64,000 nt of DNA from Sphaerolaimus hirsutus. Its lineage: Eukaryota; Nematoda; Chromadorea; Monhysterida; Sphaerolaimidae. Positions 11,340 to 24,174 of the stretch are shown here, in pieces. The notes under the pieces were generated by a model. That model saw nothing but the letters and a program-made list of their open reading frames with translations. It ran no database searches and had not been told where the DNA came from. The stretch spans positions 16,486,704 through 16,550,703 of the forward strand of contig OZ038452.1 of NCBI GenBank assembly GCA_964036195.1. Reading direction: 5' to 3'. The translations under genes were made by a program, and so were the position numbers. Numbering within the stretch: the stretch's first letter is position 1; each line of letters opens with the position of its first letter.

Positions 11340-12793
11340 AGTGGAAGAAACATGTAGAAGAAACACTTTTTCAAAATATCCACTAAATATTCACGATTTT
11401 TCTCCAAAATAAATGTGAATCAGCGTGAAAAATAACATTTTCTGATAGTTTGAATAAGTATACATAAAACCGAGTGAAAGAACTTTTTTGGATGGAAGTA
11501 TTTTGCCTACCCACACTAGTTTACTATTTGAATTTCAAAACAATAGTTTACTACCTATATTTCGAAACATGATGTTTTCCTCAGACGTGAGCAAGCTGCT
11601 ATTGAGGGAGGATGCTATTTATGTCATTATTCGCAACCATGTTTCTAGAAATTCTCATTTTTCGCCAAATCTAACACAACGAACTATTAATTTCACGGGA
11701 CGAGCCAAAGTTCAGATGTACCCCTCACCGTAAAATGCTACGACCCACATTTTTTAGAGTTGTCGAGATCCAGACAATCGCGGTTTCGCAGTTCACACAT
11801 TTTGACCAGTTTCAACGATTCGCATGAAATAGTTACGCATTTAAACAGAAATAAGTAAGTGAGAATGCATCTCCAAACATTTCGCGTTTCAGCGCGACTT
11901 TGAACTGAATGATCTCAACTCATCGCGTTATTCCTCCACTTTACAACAAACTCTCAGAAAGACGATTCTAGTTGAAATATGAGTGCTTGGCAATGCGCCA
12001 ACCGAACACCATGGGGAACTACACGTATCGAAAACTAGTACACAGCGCCATTTCTCTGGCGCATATCACACAGTAGCGACATGACACACGTCAATGTTTA
12101 CAATGCGTGCGACCGATCAATGCTCAGATTAGGTCTATTCAATTTCGCGTGTGCGCCGTCAGCGCGATCTGATTCGATTAGAGCGCGGCCGTTTTGTACG
12201 CTGAACTGACGCGGCGGCGACTCGATCGCAGTCGGCAGCCGCAGCCGGGCGACAGGTGGCCGCCTCGTGGGAAACTCGCCGCGACGGGCAGCCGTGAGAA
12301 AGCAACATCGAACGTAATTAATTTTACACCGTCCAGCTTGAGGTGGAGCCCTGTGACCGTGATCGATTGCGTATCGCAAATATAGCGACACGCACATTCG
12401 AAATACCAATGGATTCGGGAAGAGAAGCAATTCGCCAGATGTGACAAGTTCGGCTGAACATCAATCCTTGGAATGTGGAGTAAATTCGTCGTTTGACTTA
12501 AAAATACTCAAAATCTATCAATTCATGGGGCAGATGTTTTTACCTATGAAGCAATTTTTGCACAAGCCATCCCCAATTCAATGAAACTTATAGTTTGTGT
12601 TTCCATCTATCGTATTTTGTCACATTTAAAAACCTCATTTGCACATTGATAGCATCTGCACGTTCTCTGTTTTACGTAATCCCCGAACAACATCAAGTGT
12701 GAAAACAATATTGAACAGCAATCGAAAATGAAAATCCGTTCTGGATGCTATTTACAGACCGATTATTCTTCCAGCTTATCACTAAGATGCAAA
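11340..12793. other. Unassigned DNA with a CpG-rich patch
   Basis: 12090-12300 is GC- and CpG-rich and has open frames on both strands without recognisable domains. It could be a promoter region, but there is no direct evidence. The rest is featureless. Confidence 0.35.
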
Positions 12794-12801
12794 TGTTAGA
12801 T

Positions 12802-13312
12802 CAGAGTTGTAAAAGTACTGAACCTTTTTCAAAGGAAACATAAAGTATTTATTTTTTACTCATCACTGTGTACAGAAAACGTAAAGTACAAGTTTTTACT
12901 TTTACTGATAAGTAAACGCGAGTAAAATACTTTTTCATTGGAAAACGTAAAAGTGAGTATTTTTTAGAAATATTCACTCAAAATCCCTAATTTTTATACC
13001 TTTTTTGCCAATGTTTATCCTCAAATTCACTAAAAATTCAAATTGCAAATTTTCAGCTATTTTTGGCTTATATACCAAATAGTGAGTATTTTCCCCTACT
13101 TTTAGCTTTTTTTCTTACTTTCTCCCTTCATACGCCCTGAGAAAGTGATATAAAAGCTTATATGAAATACGTTTTCCGTTGTCGCGTACTTTCAAAAAGT
13201 ACGCGAGTAAGCGAGTACCGGTATTTTTTTCGGGAGGAAACGTAAACGTATTTACACAGTACTCGAGTATACATAATTATCGTCTAAACGTAAATATATT
13301 TTAACAACAATG
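12802..13312. mobile_element. hAT-like MITE, CAGAGTTG family, copy 3
   Basis: Starts CAGAGTTGTAAAAGTACTG and ends TTTTAACAACAATG. Flanks TGTTAGAT (12794-12801) and TGTAAGAT (13313-13320) match at 7 of 8 bases. It carries the core GCGTACTTTCAAAAAGTACG. Confidence 0.8.
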
Positions 13313-13696
13313 TGTAAGATGTGCATCGAGTATTTATGTTCTGTGTGGGTCCAGTCTCTCGTCGTTCGGCTTGTGAACCGAAGCAGGCAGTCTGGTCGTG
13401 GTCCTGGTCCACGAAACTCACGAAACTCCCTCACCAACGGAATCCTCAAGTCTCCACAGAACGCACGATGTATTTTTGTAAAAAGTTCACCAGTTCGGTG
13501 CGTTACAGTGCATGACGACCAACACATTCACACTCGCAGCTTCCAGTCGTCATTATTCGCCCATTTTTATGGCTCTCTGACTCGTATCAAATGTCACATT
13601 CCCATGCTAATGCGAATGCATTAGCGCCCGGAGTGTTTGATAACAATGCGCCGCGATGATATTCGAGGTTTCTCGCGCTGACGCGGCGCAGTTGCA

Positions 13697-14131
13697 TACC
13701 GTATTTCCTCGAAATACCCCCCGGGGAGTGATTGTTTCATAGTGGTCCCGAGAGGGGGGGGGGGGTTAAACGAGGGGGGGTATTACGAGGGGGGGGTTAT
13801 TATTTCGGTAGAAATTTTTTAAAATACTAGTACAAAATCGTCGTTTGTGATGTACACTGGGGTAGAAAAATGCATCAATAACTGACATGTATTGACTCCT
13901 GTAGACCAATAGTAGTACGTATTTAGATGGTATAAACACTGTTCTAACGTGATTACGACATTGTTTTAACGTGTGTTCTGCACTACGCAGAACACAAACT
14001 GCAGTATTTGTCATGTACGTTTTCTTTACACTCAATCCGGGGGGGGGGGTATTTCGAGGGGGGGTGATTGTTTCATAGTGGTCTCGAGAGGGGGTGGTCA
14101 AACGAGGGGGGTATTTCGAGGAAATACGGTA
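13697..14131. mobile_element. G-run MITE, ACCGTATTT family, copy 2
   Basis: Ends are TACCGTATTTCCTCGAAATA and TATTTCGAGGAAATACGGTA, perfect inverted repeats. The interior GATGGTATAAACACTGTTC to CTTTACACTCAAT is almost the same as in the copy at 24247. Several runs of 7-11 G. Confidence 0.9.
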
Positions 14132-14334
14132 TTTGGGTTTGCAGCGCAACGCGACACCTTTCGGCTGAGCCGCACTTGTCGTCAGTCCCGCTAACGACGG
14201 CAACGTGCTGGGAAAAGTTGGACGGCACCATGGCATTATTCGAAAATATGGTGTCAGGCAAGAGAAAGCGACAGAATAGGCGTCATTTGATCACTAATCG
14301 CTATAAGAATGTTTGAAATTTGCATATCGTATAT

Positions 14335-14701
14335 AGTTTATTAAGCACCCTTGAATAACCCCACCCTGTTAGCCGAGTGAAGCAAAAATCACTACACCCC
14401 CTCAACAACCTCCCCCTTGAAAAATTCCCACTTGAATAATCCCCCCTTGTAAGATGAGGGAGGAAAAATTAATTCCTTCCTTGAATAATCCCCCCCCCCT
14501 TAAGGCATATGACGAATTTGTTATGTTCAATTTGAACAAAAATGGCATGTTATCGTGTTAATAGCATGTTTTGTGGAATGAGTTGATAGAAACATGCTTG
14601 AAAATTTTGACAAAATAATAATTCCTCCCCTTGAATTCCGCCTCAAAAAAGTCTGATGAAGTAATAATCCCTATCAGGATTATTTGAGCAAATACAGTAT
14701 T
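14335..14701. repeat. G-run MITE family, degenerate copy
   Basis: Words CTTGAATAACCCC, TTGAATAATCCCCCC and the end TTTGAGCAAATACAGTA identify a diverged copy of the ACCGTATTT family in opposite G-run orientation. Left end eroded. Confidence 0.6.
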
Positions 14702-14799
14702 ACTTAGGCACAGACACATGCCAAGTAGCAGATAATTTCTATAACTGTTGCTTACAAATTAGGTATAGACTTTTGAAAATTGTAATTGGTTGTGTTAGC

Positions 14800-15360
14800 C
14801 CTGGTGCCAGTCCCAGACCCAGTAAAAGTCCCTGTAAATGCCTATTGTCAAGTAAAAGACCCTGGCCAACATTTTACAGGTTTTTTTAACATTACATTCG
14901 ACACTTTAGCAGGTCTTTTACATGACACCTAACATTTTACAGGGTGTATTTCATGACCAGGGTTGGTTTTAGTAAAATGCTTATTACTAACATTGTAGTA
15001 AAATTGTATAAAAATTGTATTTTATTTTTATTTTATTCTTCAATTTCCCATTTTATTTTTATTTTTTTTCTTCAATTTTCCATTTTTATTTATTTTTTAT
15101 TTTAGATCGTGACCAGAATTGTTTTTTTGTAAAATTCTTTTTACTAAAATTGGAGTAAAATTGTATAAAATTTTTATTTTTTTATTTTTATTCTTCAATA
15201 TTCCATTTTATTTTTATTTTTTTCTTCAATTTTCCATTTTATTTTTATTTTATTTTTTTTTCTCTGAGATTTTGCCAACCCTGTAGATGACACATGACAT
15301 TTTACACGGTCTTTTACACTTTACAGGGTCTTTTAGAGTGTCAGCGACTGCCCCCTAAAA
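14800..15360. repeat. CCCAGACC/CTGTAAA family element split by a hAT-like insertion
   Basis: Outer ends GGTGCCAGTCCCAGACCC and TTAGAGTGTCAGCGACTGCC recall other copies near 18690-19020, 35803-35940 and 43110-43270, which share words such as TGACATTTTACAGGGTCT. An insertion at 14958-15283 starts CAGGGTTGG and ends CCAACCCTG. Its flanks TTCATGAC and TAGATGAC match at 6 of 8 bases. The insertion itself looks partly duplicated: a second GACCAGAATTG-type end lies at about 15110. Confidence 0.65.
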
Positions 15361-15363
15361 CAG

Positions 15364-18297
15364 ATGATAAATTTTTTAGACGATTTGGAATAGTCATTGG
15401 TTGGGTGACTAGCAATATTTTGCCATTTAATCGTCACACACTTCATAAAACTTAAAAATTTAAGTGGTGTATTCAGGGTGTAGGCAGGGACAGGGGTATT
15501 TCGCGGGGGTATTTTTTCCTCAGCACCCTCAGACGTGGGGTTATTTCGAGGATGGATAATTCAAGGGCGGTATTTCGAGGGGTGGGGCTAATTCAAGGAG
15601 GCATTTCGATGAAATACTGTATATTTATAAATATTTACTGTTATCGCCATACCCGGGTTAGTGTAAAACCTATTGCCGACTGTTCTTTTCAGGATTTCTG
15701 CTGAATTGTGTCATAAACACCATCTGCACACATGAAATTCTCATTAGAAAGGACACCAAAAGTCCGCATAAATAAATATGACCATCACCGCCGTTTGAAA
15801 CCGATGACGCACACATACATATTGGTTGCAAAAAAAATTTTGCACCAAAATAAACAAAATATTTCGATGTCCAACTGGGATCCCATTCGAGGACAATAGC
15901 CGATTGTTTGTTCTCGGGGCAATCGAAACAGCCACTGAAACGAGCGAATCTGTAAAGCCCACATTTATACAGCATCCCTTCAAAGCTGGTTGTATCACTT
16001 TTCATGCTGGCGGCGCGGGAAATGCTTACGCGCGGGAAGGCGGGCGCCCGCGCACACCGCGCTCCAGAGGCACCTTTATTGGACACTGATGCCCCGGGCG
16101 CCATTTTCATTGGCCTGTGATAAAACATTGCATCACAATTACCAAGCTACCGCAATTGCCGAACATACCTATGTATTTACAATGATGTGAGAAAGCCCCC
16201 GTTGCTTTATAACTTTGCCGCTCGCGCGTAATCACGGATCCGCGGAAATATTTTATTGTATTTTATGAATTGAAACTCCTTAGACTTTCTTAATTTACAA
16301 ATGTAAATTGAGAAACCTCCTCCTCTATTTTCAATTACCTATTTCGTCCAGAGCATTATTTATATTTTAAACGCGTTTTAGTTAGCGGTGGCGAATCATT
16401 ACCGAATCTCCTACAGCGCCAGTAGATGGAGACCAAAAATTGAATGTCCATGTCAATTGCAAGCTACTTTACGGATTTTACCGCTGGTCATCTAGTGTTA
16501 TTGGGCACATTGAGGCCATGCGATAAGTTCTGTCCTCACTTATCAACATGAAAATGGTATATGATGAAAAAGATCTGCAACTTCAGTTTAGCAATTTGGT
16601 TAAATCCATTTTCAAAACTTCAATATAGGTAGCTATTTTGCTGCTGTAATATTCCGAAATTGAGCCCACATCTCAATTGTGATGAGTTTATAAAGATAAA
16701 AGAAATGTAAGAATCACGTGAGCGGCGGTAAATACACAGCTTGAAGAAGCTGTTCATTCATTGAGTCAAATGGCCATGCATTGCTTCATTTGTCATTTTT
16801 CTGAAATTACCATTAGCTTGATGACGTCTTCCATCACGGAGAAGAGCGTGCCCGCCGTTGGGACCCGCGCCGCCTGGAACCAATCGCTCACTGTGTCAAG
16901 GTCCCTTTCATGTTACAAAGTTTCAATTTTTCATTGTTTGTGACTTCAGTTTACAATGTAAATACATGGTCCGTGGAGCCCTTTCTGTATCGTGCTGTTA
17001 GAAACTGAAACTTTGTGACCTCGGACTTCTGACTTTGAGTTGAGCGGACATTTCATCGCGTGCCGCTTCGGTGCAGACCGCTAATGTCCACAGCCAAGAC
17101 AAAAACTATTCTGGAGGCGCGCCGCAGCACTGTTTTTATCAAGCGCGCAAATAGAATAAAATAGATCACCTCCAGCTGCGCGGCGAGCAAACTGCAGCCA
17201 CCGATCCCGCCGAAATACCCCACCAATGTAACCGCTTTAATTTCTCATGACTTTTTATTAAGCACATTTTGTCACCAGGTGAAGATTGTGAAATTTGCGG
17301 CATACACTTTCCACACACGGATTGTGACGAATCAGCGCAAGTGGTCGCTCGCCTCGCAAGTGCTTTATGTCCCATGTCAGGTGCAATCACAAAAATGAGC
17401 TCGTAGATGGCGCTAGGAACTCGGCATTCGCAGTGCGGGCGCGTGGCGCGTGCAGGGAGCTGAACTGCGCGCCGCTGCGACTGCACTGCCGCGAGCGCGG
17501 AGCTTGATTGATGTGCGGCCGCAGCGACGCGGCGGTGGCATTCTTGCGGCTGGAGCAACGAAGGGGCAAGCTGCCCGCTGATTGCGTATCCGGCCGCGGC
17601 GGCCGACCGGGCCGCGTTTGCCGCCCATGCGGCGCGGCCGCTGCGGCACAATATATAACGCGCGCCCCAGGCAGGTGTAGGTGAATGAGTGGCTAACCAC
17701 TCGCGCACGCCCCCGGCTTATCATATCATTCTGCGTGCGGCGCTTAAGCAGCGACAATCAAATGCTGCAGCGCCTATTGACCCCGCGGCGCTGGGCCACT
17801 TTGTTGTGCGTTAATGACGGCAGCACGCCCGATATATCACCCACCGTTGCCCATCTTTGAGCTTTGCCTGCATCTGACAAACGCTACGGTAGGCACTCAG
17901 TACGTAACCCGACGCAACCTGACATGTCAGAAACCTGTCCAAGGTGTCGTCGCCAAGGGGCCCTGCGTTGACTGACATCTGTATATGACTCAAGGCGACG
18001 CTGCTTCAGCTAATCTTGTAACAATCAGTTGATTGTCAATCAGACAAAGATTTCAATTAAGTATACCTATTTTATTTTTGAAACATTTTCTCAGGTTTCT
18101 CATAAAAATTTCATTTTCCGAAAAGTACACTTCTTGGAATGCTAATCCTACCTTCTTTTATTTATGGCCTTAAGGTATTTATGAACTGAAAAGGGAAGTC
18201 GATGTATCTAATGTAAAACATAGGTATATGGGATTAATCCACAATGAAATATGTATTACCGCTGTCAAATGTTGCTGTACATCACAAAGCACAATTC
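15364..18297. other. Unassigned DNA with CpG-rich patches
   Basis: 15480-15625 is a fragment of the G-run MITE family (ends GGCATTTCGATGAAATACTG). 16010-16100 and 17040-17780 are CpG-rich. A 152-codon open frame on the minus strand (15670-16128) has no recognisable domain. No exon could be supported. Confidence 0.4.
17400..17780. promoter_or_regulatory. CpG-rich block with a TATA-like motif
   Basis: A dense GC and CpG block contains CAATATATAACGCGC around 17648-17662, a TATATAA motif readable in both orientations. A promoter is possible, but no transcript or coding exon can be tied to it, so the call is tentative. Confidence 0.25.
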
Positions 18298-18690
18298 AGG
18301 CGTCCAATTCTAAAAGTCGACAAGTCAAAAATATGAAAATTTCCAGTTAGGCCTGGAAACGTCATCTGGGGCTACCCCGCACATTTTTCACTCTTTTCCA
18401 TAAATTATTTGACATCACATGTCTATATACGAGAGTGCCAAATTTGACATTTTTTGGGAATAATGCAAAAAAATTGTGCAAGAAGTCGACAAGTCCACTT
18501 AGTTTTGGTCAAAGTTGACAAGTCCATCCTCTGTCTCCTTTTTTGTTGGGAAAAAAGCAAGAAATGTGATAATTCCACTGTGGAACCTTTTGGCAGTTGG
18601 CTTGTGGACTGAACATGCATCACAAGCGAGCACAGTTGAGCACAGTTAGTACACATCCAAAACCTAAACATTGTGGGTTCAGGTTAAAAC
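18298..18690. repeat. AAAGTCGACAAGTCC family fragment
   Basis: Begins GGCGTCCAATTCTAAAAGTC and contains AGTCGACAAGTCCACTTAG and TTGACAAGTCCATCCTC. The full copy is at 57716-58353. This one lacks the right end. Confidence 0.65.
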
Positions 18691-19020
18691 TCTGGTGACA
18701 CTCCCACACCCTGGTAAAGACCCTGTAAAGTGTAAAAAACCCTCTAATGTGTCATGCGTATCAAATCTTTTTTTATCGAATCCAAATATTATGCTTTTGT
18801 ATCCAAATATCAAAAAGTAGGATTTGGATACAAAAGCATAAGATTTGGATACACATTACACATTGCATGGACTTTTACATGACATTTGACAGTTTACATG
18901 GTCTTTTACAGTACACTTGACATTTTACAGGGTCTTTTACATGACACATGATATTTTACAGGGAATTTTACACTTTACAGGGTCTTTTACAAGGTCTGGG
19001 AGTGCCCAAGGGTATTCTGC
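18691..19020. repeat. CTGTAAA/TTTACAGGGTC family element
   Basis: Ends TGACACTCCCACACCCTG and AGGTCTGGGAGTGCCC are imperfect inverted copies. The interior has TGACATTTTACAGGGTCTT repeats and an inverted pair of TTTGGATACAAAAGCATAA words, also found inside the hAT-like element at 1330. Confidence 0.65.
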
Positions 19021-19855
19021 TACTCAAACTGTATCCACAGTGTCAAAAATAATCTCACACAAAATGGAAAATTGGTTAAAAAAAATTAGCTGCCAGAAAA
19101 CAGAATATTGAAGGGTAATAATTTTTCAATTGCCACAAGATGAAAAGTAAACAGTTTTCAGCTACATTAAAATGAAAAACAGGAAGGTAAAAAATTTGCC
19201 ACAAAAATTTGCCACACTGATCTCGACCTTCCATAATTCAGTTTCGACACTTTACGAGTCCAAAAATATAAACGGTTGTGCACACGTTCTCCGGGAGACG
19301 GAGAGCCGGTATGTCCGCGAGGGTACTCTCCGATGGATATTTTGCCAGCATTTTCACATGTCCATGATTCATTTATTTATAATCAAAGGAATAAAATTGA
19401 AGCATTTTGAAATTTCAAATGATGTAAATCGCTATACAAACAGTCGCTATACAGTCGATGTGCCATTCCGCCGATGCAATTGCCAGAAATAGATAATGTA
19501 AGATACATATTTACATCGCGTATTTATACACTGCACTTTCGACGGCTTCATACACATTTTTGCATTTCTATTCATATTCAATGAATCGGCCCAGTCTGGG
19601 TGTAACTCATTGTTTTTTCTCTAATGTTTGATGTTCGTGTGCATTTAGATTCCACAAATTACAGTTTTCATCATTTAACGTTGAGGGACCAATATTTATT
19701 ATTGTACAAGATCGAAAAGTGTGTAGGTAGAAGTAAACATGACACAGTAGCAGGAAGTATTTAGATAAATATTATCTAAAGCCACAAAAAAATTATATCA
19801 TTCATCAAACCCTACATGCTGTAAATGTGAAACGACAGTCTCGACAAATTATAAA
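19021..19855. other. Unassigned DNA
   Basis: No gene or element recognised. A 106-codon frame at 19172-19492 has no recognisable domain. Confidence 0.4.
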
Positions 19856-21112
19856 CTGGTGGAACATTTAAATGAGAAATCAGGTACCTCATTTTTCATA
19901 ACAATCTCACAGGAAAACGTGCAGCCCAATATGGCTTCCATTTGTTGTGGGGGTGCCCACAACATTTGCCTACATATATGCCAAGTGGCACCCCATGGCA
20001 CCCCCCTGTTCTGCTGCTACAGATTGATGAAGATTTTTTTTGCCAATTTTTTCCCAGAAAATATAAATGAGAATTTTCAAAAAATCACACAAAATATGGC
20101 TATGGTGAAGTGTGCAGCCATGTTTTGATGTGGTGACAACACAAGTGTATGAATACACTTGTGTTGGTGCTTTTTCAAAAAATTAAAAGTCCTTGTGGCT
20201 TGCCCAAAGCCATCTTTTGACCCACTGGTAAGTAGGTGGTATATTTTGACCCCCTGCCTACTCCCCCACACAAAAATTACCCCCAATATACAGATATGTG
20301 CCACGGAGCCATGTCAACAATGATTTGAAACTTTGTGATTACCTAAATTGTGGTTGTGATGAAAAAACTGTGATTTTTGATTTTCTGGACATGACCTCTT
20401 TATTTGTCTGGCCCACTAACACTAGATACAGGGCACATTGCCCATTGGCCCCTATAGGTTTTTATCAGATAATTAGTGCCCACATTGAATGGGCACAAGT
20501 ATTTTGTAATTTGCATCATGCACTGCAGGTGCTGAACACGGTGTCACGTGAGTGCCATCTTTACACAGGGCTGTTTTTATTGTTTGCTATGAAAAAATAC
20601 TTAAGTGCAAAAACGGGGCCCAGGAGCAGCCATATGTTGCCCCTGCCACTGAGCGAGCCAATTCTGGCCCCCATGTGCTCCATGAATAGCTTGGGATAGT
20701 GGACTGTCCACTTTTTCAAACCTATGTTTTTCTCAAAAAAATTTTTTGGATTTGATCAACAACACCATCATTGTGTGGGGCTTCTGGGGGTTCTGAGGGG
20801 GTAGAAAAGTTGAACATACTTACAATCTACCAATGTTAAAAAAACTCTTTGGTCTCAAATGTCCAGACAAAAAGATATTAAAAATATAAATTTCTTCAGG
20901 AACAAAAATTTGTATGGATTCTCATTTATATTTTCCAGAGAAAATGTGGAAAAAAATTGTTTTCTGCACCAAGGGTGGCCTGAGGGGGGTGCCCCCTAGA
21001 GTATATATAGTAAATACTTGGGGGCACCCTTGCACAAGATGAGAGCTAACAGGTTGCATGTGGAATTTGTAAAATACAATAAAGTGATTTTCTCATTTAT
21101 ATTTTCCACCAG
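19856..21112. repeat. Inverted-terminal element of about 1.26 kb
   Basis: The left end CTGGTGGAACATTTAAATGA is mirrored by the right end TCATTTATATTTTCCACCAG. The phrase TTCTCATTTATATTTTCC also occurs internally near 20930, and GGGTGCCCACAAC / GGTGCCCCC words recur. A 133-codon plus-strand frame (20298-20699) lies inside but has no recognisable domain. Target duplication not found. Confidence 0.6.
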
Positions 21113-21169
21113 TTTACATGCATAAGAACGCTCAGAGATACCACTGAGCTTATATGAACGGTTAGAGAT

Positions 21170-21890
21170 ATCACTAAGTTTATTGTAATTACTCTATCAG
21201 TATGACCACCCTCCAATAAAGCGACCCCTCCAATAGTGCGACCCCTTTGGGCACGTTGTGTGAGTATAATGCGACCCCCTCCAATGATGCGACCCCCGAC
21301 CTCCAAAATCGCTGTTTCATTTGTCTAACTGCCAATTTACAGCTATTTTTTAGTACTATGGCTTCTTATATACCCACCGTATTTCTCGAATTACCCCCCA
21401 GGGGTTTATTGTTTTCAGAGTGAAAATTTTGAGAGAAAAACGTGAAAAATGTAACAATAACCACCATTTATAAGTTTTTACAGCCTTATAGAAGGATGTA
21501 GATGGTATAAACGATGTTCTAACGTAACACAGTATTTAAGTGTTTTGAATATCTGTTATGCATTTCCCGGACCACAAATTCATAGTGCCCATTTTGAGGG
21601 AGGGTATTTCGAGGGGGGGGGGGGGTATTTCGAGGAAATACGGCATATTAGCTATTTTTCACATAGGTAGTTTTGACGAGTTTTCTCCCTTTTCTTCCTT
21701 CTACACCATGAAAAAGCCTTTACAATGTCATGCTCACACTTGAGTTATGTAGACAGTTGAGTCGTTGAGTTGCCGCAAGATAAAAATGCGACCCCCTCTA
21801 TTAATGCGACCCCTCCAATAGTGCGACCCCCAAAAATGTGCTGAAAACAATAATGCGACAGTCGCATTAATAGAGTATTTACGGTATATG
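21170..21890. repeat. Two TGCGACCCCTCC repeats around a G-run MITE
   Basis: 21205-21300 and 21783-21870 carry CCCTCCAATAGTGCGACCCC words in the same sense. Between them is an ACCGTATTT-family copy (about 21376-21646; ends ACCGTATTTCTCGAATT and ATTTCGAGGAAATACGGC, run of 13 G at 21613). The layout fits an older element interrupted by a younger one. Confidence 0.6.
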
Positions 21891-22019
21891 AAAGCACTAA
21901 CTCATATCTATAGTGCGGACAAAAATTGTCCAACAGTCTCCAGTAATTCTCAAGAAATCTATGATGTGATATTAGGTTATATGAATTTTACAATCACAGC
22001 AAAAAATGGATGTTTGGAT

Positions 22020-22345
22020 GCGCGGTGAAGCATCGTGAAGTGTCTTCACGCCGACGCTTCACGAACTTGCTCTGCGCTTCCACACGCCTCACGAAATTTT
22101 GCGTGAAGACACTTCACGCTTCTTAACCTGGTGCTGGCACGCAAATCTATATGTGAGTGAAGCGTGTGGAAGCACCAAACGGCGTGAAGTGTCTTCCACA
22201 ATTTTTGGAAGCGCGTGAAGCTAGGTGAAGCGTGTGGAAGACACTTCACCACAAATTTAATGATTGTTGGTGAAGCGTGTGGAAGCGTGTGGAAGCGAGC
22301 CGCTTCACGCGCATCCAGCCCGCTTCCCGACGCATCACACCCCCA
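22020..22345. repeat. Array of GTGAAGCGTGTGGAAG and inverted units
   Basis: Dense direct and inverted copies of short words GTGAAG, GTGTGGAAG, CACTTCACGC and GACACTTCAC make this stretch strongly self-complementary. The short open frames here are by-products. No element ends found. Confidence 0.75.
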
Positions 22346-23579
22346 TTTTTTGCTGTGAATTTGTCCACAATTCCAACGAAAAACGTTGCCGGCAAATTGT
22401 GCAGGCTTGATGTCAAATATATATCTCGTAAACTACTGGAATTTTTTGGATAATTTGTGGACATGGTATAGGTCGATATCGGTCAGTAGTTTTCATTAGA
22501 AATTGATATCTTTAAGCGTTCTTGTGTGCTTGTAATTTGTTAAGACTGTCGTTTCACCTTTAATTTTTCATCAGGGTGTAACTAACAACGGCAAACAAAA
22601 ATTCAAAAGTTCGAAAACGTTTTTGAATTTTGCATTTTTTGGACTTTTCAAGTGTTTTTTAATCCCTAGAAAACTCATTATAAAGAAAAATATATTTTTC
22701 TAGACAAAAAAAGATTTTTGGAAATTCGAAATGTGTTTTCAAATTTTGCAGTAATTTTTGTTGAAAATACAGATTTCATATAAGGAAAATGTCAGTTTCA
22801 CGTGGATCTGTCTATAGCGACAGAACAAAGTCGTGCAAATGTATCTTTCAAATGTCAGTCAAATGTACGGTAACAGTAAAATATAAAGATGTAAATTAAC
22901 CATTTTAAATACCTATTTTAAATTCACGAGGAAACATTTAAAATGCAATAATTTAGTGGGAAATTTTTTTAAATTCATGTGTTAAAAAATTGAAAAAGTA
23001 TTGAAACATTTCGAAAATTTTAAAACTAAAATAAAATAATTTCAGATAAAATTTGATAAATCGATAAATCATTTTAGAAAAAAACACTTGAAAGTTTAAA
23101 CGCTTTTTCCAGAGGTTTTGCAATGATTAGCTGTAACTCCTACTTACAGCATAACAAAAAGGGCACTTACAGCACAGAAAAATGGAACTGAAACAAAAAA
23201 ATGTAGCTTCAACATAAAATTAATTTCATTGGAATGGATGAAATTTGCTCTGAAATTTGTCATGAAAATGTAGAATTGTAGAATAGGCTGAAATGACTGA
23301 AGAATCAAATCTCCAGAAAACACGGACCGTTCATACTGATTTTTGAGCACTATGAAGATGATGAGAAGAGATTAAAAGAAACATTTCCTTCATGAAAAAT
23401 TCCAAAGCAATATCTTCATCCATTATAATGTAATTAATTTTATGTTCAATTATTCGTTTCAGCTTTATTCTTCGTTTTCTGTAAACGCACTTAATAAACA
23501 AACTAATGTTGCAAAGTGCATCGCAAACTTTACTAGTTATTGAAGTGTTGATTGTCAAATGGTAAGCGAAACTTACATT
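22346..23579. other. Unassigned AT-rich DNA
   Basis: No gene or element recognised. The sequence is strongly AT-rich with many T and A homopolymers. Confidence 0.4.
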
Positions 23580-23999
23580 TACCGTATTACCTCGAAATAC
23601 CCCCATGGGGGTTTATTATTTCGCCAGCAAAATTTGAGGGGGGGTTAATTAGAGGGGGGGGGGTATTCGAGGGGGGGGGGTTTATTATTTCGTTAGAAAT
23701 TTTCATGAAATTCATAGTAAAGAATATGCTTTTTCATACACAAAAACGGTAATAAACGTGAGAAAGTAGGTAATATTTGGGCCATAGGTGTACATGTGTA
23801 CACAAATGAGCGTAAAAGTGTCACTGCAGTCCAAATTAGTAGTAATAAATACATCATGTACATTGCATACATGATGTCCATCATTCAGGAGGGGGGGTAT
23901 TTCGAGGGGGGGTTATTATTTCCCCAGCCCACTTTGAGGGGGGGTTAATTCGAGGGGGGGGGGTTAATTGAAGGGGGGATAATTCGAGGTAATACGGTA
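23580..23999. mobile_element. G-run MITE, ACCGTATTA variant, copy 3
   Basis: Ends are TACCGTATTACCTCGAAATA and TAATTCGAGGTAATACGGTA. Internal words ATGAAATTCATAGTAAAGAA and TACATCATGTACATTGCATA link it to the copies at 46906 and 54156. Runs of 7-9 G are frequent. Confidence 0.85.
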
Positions 24000-24174
24000 G
24001 TTGTTTCAAAAGATAACCAATTTTTTGCCTATGCTCTAAATGGCTGACATGTTTACAATTTACAATGATTTGGGTCCATAATATATGGCCCATATTTTTG
24101 GCCCTGCAGTAAACAATTGAATGTTTTATACAGTTGAAATGATTCTGGCACATTTTGTTGTATTTCGTGTATAG

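Noticed and set aside
20298-20699. 133-codon frame as a transposase
   Set aside because: No DDE or other transposase motif visible; lies in a repeat with inverted ends.
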